A stretch of DNA of 11,793 nt from Verrucomicrobiales bacterium (GTDB taxonomy: Bacteria > Verrucomicrobiota > Verrucomicrobiia > Limisphaerales > JAFMIX01): positions 1-11,793 of the forward strand of contig JAFMIX010000047.1 of assembly GCA_017853785.1 (NCBI GenBank). Reading direction: 5' to 3'. Positions 7,394 to 11,793 of this stretch are shown one piece after another. Below the pieces are notes generated by a model that saw only the letters and a program-made list of their open reading frames with translations, did not search any database and had not been told where the DNA came from. Made by a program: the position numbers and the translations under genes. Numbering within the stretch: position 1 is the stretch's first letter; each line of letters begins with the position of its first letter.

Positions 7394-8653
7394 ATGAAAT
7401 TTCCCGCGCCCCAACGCCACCGAGGCAGCATCCTCGTCATCGCCCTGTTCACCGGGCTGACCATCGGCATCGTGCTCGCCAGTTTTCTTACCCTCGTTGC
7501 CAGCCGCTACAAACTCACCGCCCGTTCGATGAGTTGGAACGTCGCCATGCCCGTGGCTGAAGCGGGCGTGGAGGAAGCCTTGACCAAACTCAACACCAGC
7601 TTTGCCGTGCCCGCCTCCAATGGCTGGACCGCCGCCACCCTCAGCGGCCAGACCGTTTACACCAAAAGCCGCACGCTGCCCGACGGCAGCTACTACAACG
7701 TGGCCATCTACAACGCCACCGCCAACAACCCCATCATCTATTCCTCCGGCTTCGCTCCGTCCCCGCTGGCGGCCGGAAAGTTCATCACCCGCATCGTCCG
7801 CGTCAATTTGACCAACCGCGCCACGGTATTTTTCCGCGCCATTGCCGCCAACGGGCAGGTCACTCTTACCGGCGGCCCAGGCATTGATAGCTTTGATTCC
7901 GCGATGGGCCCCTATAACACCTACTCCAACCGCTTCGCCAATGGCGGGGTCGCCACCACCTCTATGCTCCCCGGCGCCATCAACATCGGCAATGCCAAAA
8001 TCTTCGGCACCGTCTCCACCGGGCCAGGTGGCACGGTCTCCGCCGGTCCGGGTGGCTCCGTGGGTGATTTGGCCTGGGTGAGTTCCAAAAAGGGCATCCA
8101 ACCCGGCGCATCCGATGACACGATGAATGCCGCCTTCGTCGCCAACACCGCACCCAGCGGACCCTTTATCACCCCCGTGGCCGTTGCCGGCACCATGACC
8201 CTCGGCAACGGCAGTTATTCGCTCAACAGTTTCAGCGGCACTGGCAAAGGCACCCCCCTCATCGTCTCCGGTCGGGCCGTCCTCTACGTCCCCGGCAACT
8301 TCAGCCTCGGCGGCGGCGCCGAGATCCTGATTCAACCGGGAGCCAGCCTCACGCTCTACCTCGGCGGCAACGCCACCATCGGTGGCGGCGGCGTGGTCAA
8401 CCAGACCGGGCTTGCGGCAAACTTCAGCATCCTCGGCCTGCCCACCTGCACCTCCATTTCCTATTCCGGCAACTCCTCCTTCAACGGCACCGTCAACGCC
8501 CCTCAGGCCGCTTTCTCTGCGTTCAGCAGTTCCGACTCCTTCGGGGCCATCATTGCCAACTCCGCGAGCCTCGGCGGCAGCGGCGGCTTCCACTTCGACG
8601 AATCCCTGGCGCGGAACTTCATGTTGCTCGTGAATCGCTGGCAGGAACTCTGA
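7394..8653 (+). CDS. PilX-like pilus assembly protein with glycine-rich C-terminal half
   Basis: A 419-residue protein. Residues 10-40 (RGSILVIALFTGLTIGIVLASFLTLV) form one N-terminal membrane helix after a short basic stretch, followed by a helix with VAEAGVEEALTKLN; this is the PilX N-terminal pattern. There is no class III GFTLxE site, which is common in PilX/PulK-type proteins. From about residue 200 the protein becomes Gly/Ser/Ala-rich with repeated short beta-strand turns (LYVPGNFSLGGGAEILIQPG, LYLGGNATIGGGGVV, SSFNGTVNAPQAAF), resembling the domain I remember as DUF7305, which looks like a beta-solenoid. I chose ATG 7394, 5 bp after the previous stop; an in-frame upstream ATG at 7217 would overlap the PilW-like gene by 172 bp. 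The stop shares its A with the next ATG (TGATG). Confidence 0.75.
   Translation: MKFPAPQRHRGSILVIALFTGLTIGIVLASFLTLVASRYKLTARSMSWNVAMPVAEAGVEEALTKLNTSFAVPASNGWTAATLSGQTVYTKSRTLPDGSYYNVAIYNATANNPIIYSSGFAPSPLAAGKFITRIVRVNLTNRATVFFRAIAANGQVTLTGGPGIDSFDSAMGPYNTYSNRFANGGVATTSMLPGAINIGNAKIFGTVSTGPGGTVSAGPGGSVGDLAWVSSKKGIQPGASDDTMNAAFVANTAPSGPFITPVAVAGTMTLGNGSYSLNSFSGTGKGTPLIVSGRAVLYVPGNFSLGGGAEILIQPGASLTLYLGGNATIGGGGVVNQTGLAANFSILGLPTCTSISYSGNSSFNGTVNAPQAAFSAFSSSDSFGAIIANSASLGGSGGFHFDESLARNFMLLVNRWQEL
8009..8056 (+). repeat. Two tandem 24-bp units in the PilX-like gene
   Basis: Codons 206-221 of the PilX-like gene encode two adjacent octapeptides, TVSTGPGG and TVSAGPGG, followed by a partial third unit (SVGD). 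The DNA units differ at several mostly synonymous positions, so this is an old coding repeat and not a recent slippage event. It probably forms turns of the beta-rich part. Confidence 0.5.
8643..8646 (+). promoter_or_regulatory. Shine-Dalgarno AGGA for the HPt/REC gene
   Basis: AGGA lies inside the last codons of the PilX-like gene, 6 bp before ATG 8653. With the TGATG stop/start overlap it supports this start over the in-frame ATG at 8668 and points to coupled translation. Confidence 0.45.
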
Positions 8654-10878
8654 TGCCCGGCACCTGCATGAACTCCGTTTGGCGGAACATCCCAGTCCGG
8701 CGGCAGTGGTGCGGGCTGCTGCTCCTGCTTGGTCTTTTTGGCATAGGCTCCGCGTTCCACGCCGCCGACCCCTACGCCGAAACGCTGGAAAAATATTTTG
8801 CCAGCACCGCCTCCACCAACGACCCCATCGCGGAACCCAGCGGCCCCGAACCCGAAGCCAAAGTCGTCGCCCTCGAAAGCGCGCTCCTGCGCGAAACCCG
8901 GCGCCAGGCCGAAGGCCAGCCCCCGCCCCCGCCGCCGACTCCCAACTACCTCGGCATTTTCCTTGTGCTCGGCGCGCTGGGTTTGGCCGGCGGCCTTGTC
9001 ATCCGCAAATATGGCGACCGACTCCTTGGCAAAGACCCTTGGGCCGCCATCGGCGCAGCCATCACCAAAGAACAGTTGCGCACCGAGGAAGCCACGCTCG
9101 GCCGCTTCCTGCAAACGTTCAACACCGGACCCGACCTGCCGGTGGCGGAAGCTGCGTCCGTCGCCGCTGCGCCCGCCGGGCCCGACCCGGTCAAACAGTT
9201 TTACGCTCAGTCCCCCGCTTTGATGGTCGGATTGCGCGCGTTACTGCCGCAAATCAACGCCGCCACGGAAGCGACCCATCGCCACGACCTGCTCAATGAA
9301 CTGGGCCGCCAACTGCACGCGTTGAAAAGTGCCGCCGGCCACCCCGAACTGCTCCCCGTGTGGCAGCTCGCGGGCGCAGTTGAAGGCCTGGTCCAGCAAC
9401 TCGCCGACCGCGCCGGGAATTTCACCGCCTCCACGCTTCGCACCGTCGCCGGTGGCGTGGATTTGCTCCCGCGCCTTTTTGTCCCCGGACTGCGCCCCGA
9501 CCTGTTGAGCCAGCCGCCCCTGCGGTTGCTCGCCGTGGACGACGACCTCATCAGTCGCAAGGCCGTGGCGCTGGCCTTGAAACGCGCCCTCCGGGAACCC
9601 GACCTGGCCGAGAGCGGGGCGGCGGCGCTCACGCTGGCCGCGTTGTGCAGTTACGATGCGATCTTCCTCGATGTGCAGATGCCCGGCATGGATGGCTTCG
9701 AACTCTGCGGCAAACTCCACGCGCTGGAAACCAACCGCACCACGCCGGTGATTTTTGTCACGAGCCAAGACGACTTCGCCGCGCGCGCGCAATCGGTTGC
9801 TGTGGGCGGTCAGGACCTGATCAGCAAACCATTCCTGACCTTCGAGATCACCGTCAAGGTGCTCACCCTGATTTTCAATCACCGGCTATCCACCGCCGCC
9901 GCGCCGACCAAAACTGTCGTGGCGGCTCCGGCAAAACGGCGGCGTCCCGGCAGCGCCCCTGCGCCCGTCGCCCCCGAGCCTGCGGTCACTCCGCTGGCTC
10001 CGACCGTGGCGGTCACCAAAATTCCCGTCGCGCGCCCGCGCCCGGCGAAACCGCTTCCCGCAACTCCACCCCCACCAAAGCCGGCCACGCCCGTGCCGGT
10101 TTGGGAAGAACAACCGCCCACCCCCGCCGCCCCGGTGGCGGCGGTTCCTGCGGCGGTGATCGCGGCGCACATCGGCGTGAACCTGAATACGCTCCGGGAA
10201 ATGCTTGCCGCGTTGCCCGCCGCGTCCGCGCCGGAAAAGCAGGCCGAAGAGTTGGCTGATTTTTATGTGTTGCAGCACGCGCTGACGTTGAACGTGAGCG
10301 CGGCGCAATTGCCGGGCGCTTATGAGTTGAGCGCCGCGCTGGAAGTGTTAATCCAGAAACTGCTGTTGCATCCCGAGCATCGGATGCCCGCCACGCTGGC
10401 TCGCATCGCCGCCGCGTTGGAGCTGATCGCCGCGTTGAATGGCGACCGGCTGCGGTTGCCGCGCGGCCAAGCGCCGACTCCGCGGCTGCTCGTCGTGGCG
10501 GCGGAGCTTAATGCCAGCCGGGAACTGGTGGGAATATTGCAAACCTTCTTCGCCAAGCCCGACCACGCGGAGACGGCTGCCGCGGCGCTCCAATGCACAG
10601 AGAAAAAAATCTACGATGTGGTGTTCTTGTCGGGACAATTGCCGGGAATGGATGCCTTGACCTTCGCGGCGCAGATCCGGCAGCAACCCGCCAATCGTGC
10701 CGCCACAGTGGTCTTTCTGGTGGGGGCTGAAGATTATGCCGTGACGGCGGAACCCATCCGGGCGGCGGGGCTGGAAGTCATGGTCAAACCTTTCCTGCCG
10801 GCGGAACTCCATCTCCAAGTCCTCACCCTCGCGCTGCGCCGCCAGGCGAAACCCGTCGCGGTGGAACAGGCGGCTTGA
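8653..10878 (+). CDS. Membrane-anchored tandem HPt-like/receiver protein (second unit degenerate)
   Basis: A 741-residue signalling protein with no DNA-binding or enzymatic output domain. Order: N-terminal signal anchor (about 19-35), short periplasmic stretch, second membrane helix (about 99-117, then RKYGDR, so the rest is cytoplasmic), HPt-like helical domain with HALKSAAG (about 184-275, His222), receiver 1 (about 290-410), Pro/Ala-rich linker (about 415-500), HPt-like domain 2 (about 505-595, His542) and receiver 2 (about 610-735). Receiver 1 is intact: Asp296/Asp297, Asp340 in FLDVQMPGMDG, Thr370, Lys392. Receiver 2 is a pseudo-receiver: Ala616/Ala617 replace the acidic pair, Ser660 the phospho-acceptor Asp, Val690 the Thr; only Lys712 stays. 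The two halves align from HPt to REC, so an internal duplication is likely. The start overlaps the PilX-like stop (TGATG). A role in control of the pilus or secretion machine is inferred from the operon; the partner kinase is unknown. Confidence 0.8.
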   Translation: MPGTCMNSVWRNIPVRRQWCGLLLLLGLFGIGSAFHAADPYAETLEKYFASTASTNDPIAEPSGPEPEAKVVALESALLRETRRQAEGQPPPPPPTPNYLGIFLVLGALGLAGGLVIRKYGDRLLGKDPWAAIGAAITKEQLRTEEATLGRFLQTFNTGPDLPVAEAASVAAAPAGPDPVKQFYAQSPALMVGLRALLPQINAATEATHRHDLLNELGRQLHALKSAAGHPELLPVWQLAGAVEGLVQQLADRAGNFTASTLRTVAGGVDLLPRLFVPGLRPDLLSQPPLRLLAVDDDLISRKAVALALKRALREPDLAESGAAALTLAALCSYDAIFLDVQMPGMDGFELCGKLHALETNRTTPVIFVTSQDDFAARAQSVAVGGQDLISKPFLTFEITVKVLTLIFNHRLSTAAAPTKTVVAAPAKRRRPGSAPAPVAPEPAVTPLAPTVAVTKIPVARPRPAKPLPATPPPPKPATPVPVWEEQPPTPAAPVAAVPAAVIAAHIGVNLNTLREMLAALPAASAPEKQAEELADFYVLQHALTLNVSAAQLPGAYELSAALEVLIQKLLLHPEHRMPATLARIAAALELIAALNGDRLRLPRGQAPTPRLLVVAAELNASRELVGILQTFFAKPDHAETAAAALQCTEKKIYDVVFLSGQLPGMDALTFAAQIRQQPANRAATVVFLVGAEDYAVTAEPIRAAGLEVMVKPFLPAELHLQVLTLALRRQAKPVAVEQAA

Positions 10879-10947
10879 CTTGCGCGGCCGTTCCGCCGGC
10901 GCGGTTTGTCGGGTTGCCAAGCGCGCGGAGTTGAAGCAGATTGCGGC

Positions 10948-10952
10948 GGGAG
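10948..10952 (+). promoter_or_regulatory. Shine-Dalgarno GGGAG for yqgE
   Basis: GGGAG stands 5 bp before ATG 10958. It decides that start over the open frame extending back to 10880, and is one of only two clear Shine-Dalgarno sequences in the window. Confidence 0.5.
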
Positions 10953-10957
10953 AAAAC

Positions 10958-11518
10958 ATGAGTGCGCCATCACAATTTCTCAAAGGGCAGTTGCTGCTGG
11001 ATAGCGGCGACCTCACCGGGTCGTTCTTCCAGCATACCGTCCTGCTCATCTGCCAGCACGACGCCGAGGGCGCTTTCGGTCTGGTGCTCAACCGCTTCAC
11101 CAATAAAACTGCCGGCGAAGCTCTGATCGCGGACTTGCCCGAGGCGCTCAAGGAAAGTCCGCTATACCTGGGTGGTCCGGTGCAGCCTGCGGCGTTGAGT
11201 TTTTTGCATACCGATAATTTTTTGCCGGAAGCCAATGTGCTGCCCAATCTGCAATTGGATCATTCGCTCGAAACCTTGGTCGAGTTGGGTGAATCTTTTT
11301 CGCCGGCGAAAAAGATCAGGCTTTTCGCCGGTTACGCTGGCTGGAGTCCCGGACAGCTCGAAGGCGAAGTGAAGCGAAAATCTTGGCTCACGTGTCCCGC
11401 GTCGCTCGACCTCATCTTCGAGACCCCGCCGCAGCAGCTCTGGCAGACCGTCCTTCGCCAGAAAGGCCCGAAGTATCGCCTGCTCGCCCAGATGCCTGAA
11501 GATCTCTCGTGGAATTGA
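10958..11518 (+). CDS. yqgE: YqgE/AlgH family protein
   Basis: A 186-residue cytosolic protein of the YqgE/AlgH (UPF0301) family, close to the usual length of about 187. Family blocks are visible: LKGQLLLDSGDLTGSFFQHTVLLICQHD (cut here into its parts LKGQLLLDS and FFQHTVLLI), GAFGLVLNRFT, LYLGGPVQ, and FAGYAGWSPGQLEGE near residues 123-137, then W(x)n with SLDLIFETPP. The biochemical role of the family is not settled; AlgH was linked to alginate regulation in Pseudomonas, and YqgE often sits next to yqgF, which is absent here. ATG 10958 was chosen for the family-typical N-terminus and the Shine-Dalgarno sequence. It follows the HPt/REC gene after 79 bp, so a separate promoter is possible but not identified. 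Confidence 0.9.
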   Translation: MSAPSQFLKGQLLLDSGDLTGSFFQHTVLLICQHDAEGAFGLVLNRFTNKTAGEALIADLPEALKESPLYLGGPVQPAALSFLHTDNFLPEANVLPNLQLDHSLETLVELGESFSPAKKIRLFAGYAGWSPGQLEGEVKRKSWLTCPASLDLIFETPPQQLWQTVLRQKGPKYRLLAQMPEDLSWN

Positions 11519-11526
11519 CGGCTGCT

Positions 11527-11548
11527 TTCCCGGCTTGTTCCGCCGGAA
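11527..11548 (+). terminator. Small hairpin between yqgE and prfC
   Basis: TTCCCGGC (11527-11534) pairs with GCCGGAA (11542-11548) around a 7-base loop, with one bulged C: five G/C pairs plus two A/T pairs. It lies 8 bp after the yqgE stop. There is no proper T-run, so it is at best a weak or factor-dependent terminator, and it could be chance in GC-rich DNA. Confidence 0.22.
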
Positions 11549-11575
11549 TTCTCTGCTAACTTCCGCCGCTCGACT

Positions 11576-11793
11576 GTGAGCATCACCAAAGAAATCTCAA
11601 AGCGGCGCACGTTCGCCATTATTTCGCATCCGGACGCGGGCAAGACCACGCTGACGGAAAAGCTCCTACTTTACGGCGGCGCGGTGCAGCTCGCCGGCAG
11701 CGTCACAGCGCGAAAAAATCAGCGCGCCACCACCTCCGACTGGATGGAGCTGGAAAAGAAGCGCGGCATCTCCATCAGCTCCACCGTGCTGCA
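11576..11793 (+). CDS. prfC: Peptide chain release factor 3, N-terminal part (3' truncated)
   Basis: The first 72 codons of a translational GTPase that recycles RF1/RF2 from the ribosome after peptide release. Seen: EISKRRTFAIISHPDAGKTT, with the P-loop SHPDAGKTT (17-25), then LTEKLLLYGGAVQLAGSV and the switch-I region TTSDWMELEKKRGISISSTVL. SDWMELE(K)KRGISI is characteristic of RF3 and separates it from EF-G, LepA and TypA. The start is GTG at 11576, chosen because the family N-terminus begins a few residues before KRRTFAIISHPD; no in-frame ATG lies nearby upstream and no Shine-Dalgarno sequence is seen. The gene runs off the right edge, so domains II and III cannot be checked. Confidence 0.92.
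   Translation, partial: MSITKEISKRRTFAIISHPDAGKTTLTEKLLLYGGAVQLAGSVTARKNQRATTSDWMELEKKRGISISSTVL

Noticed and set aside
7385..8593. 402-codon minus-strand open frame opposite the PilX-like gene
   Set aside because: Glycine/alanine/glutamate-rich with no motifs; explained by antisense of the Ala/Gly/Thr-rich plus-strand codons.
10888..10912. GC-rich imperfect palindrome after the HPt/REC gene
   Set aside because: Pairing breaks after four base pairs and there is no T-run; such matches are common in DNA of this composition.

Overview
The window is a GC-rich, gene-dense stretch of a bacterial chromosome. The gene content suggests a member of the Verrucomicrobiota, possibly close to Pedosphaera/Limisphaerales. 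This is inferred from three things seen together: an O-antigen ligase with TPRs, a TMTC-like membrane protein with TPRs, and a minor-prepilin trio whose PilX-like member has a glycine-rich C-terminal half. I have no marker gene to prove it. I see no rRNA or tRNA gene, insertion sequence, CRISPR array, attachment site or replication origin.

Layout. The left edge (1-390) is the C-terminal part of a short-chain dehydrogenase/reductase. It converges on a minus-strand gene (398-2269) for a Wzy/WaaL-type O-antigen ligase or polymerase with C-terminal TPRs. That gene is divergent from a plus-strand gene (2366-4078) for a polytopic GT-C/TMTC-like protein that also ends in TPRs. The pair looks like a small envelope-glycan module with a shared 96-bp divergent promoter region. 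A complete transketolase (4173-6254) follows, with all the usual catalytic positions recognisable.

The central part (6392-10878) is a tightly packed four-gene unit whose neighbours overlap or nearly touch. It has two class III prepilin-like proteins (PilV-like and PilW-like), a PilX-like protein, and a 741-residue membrane-anchored signalling protein built as HPt-like/REC, proline-rich linker, then degenerate HPt-like/REC. A sequence with sigma-54 promoter geometry lies just upstream of the first gene. The unit probably makes the minor-pilin tip or priming complex of a type IV pilus or type II secretion system, with a dedicated phosphorelay component. No ATPase, platform protein or prepilin peptidase is in the window.

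The right edge has a YqgE/AlgH-family gene (10958-11518) and the first 72 codons of a peptide chain release factor 3 gene (from 11576), both conserved housekeeping-type genes. Most starts lack a Shine-Dalgarno sequence; clear ones are seen only before the HPt/REC gene and yqgE.

The most interesting object is the duplicated HPt-REC protein: its second receiver has lost both the acidic pocket and the phospho-acceptor Asp, while its first keeps them all.
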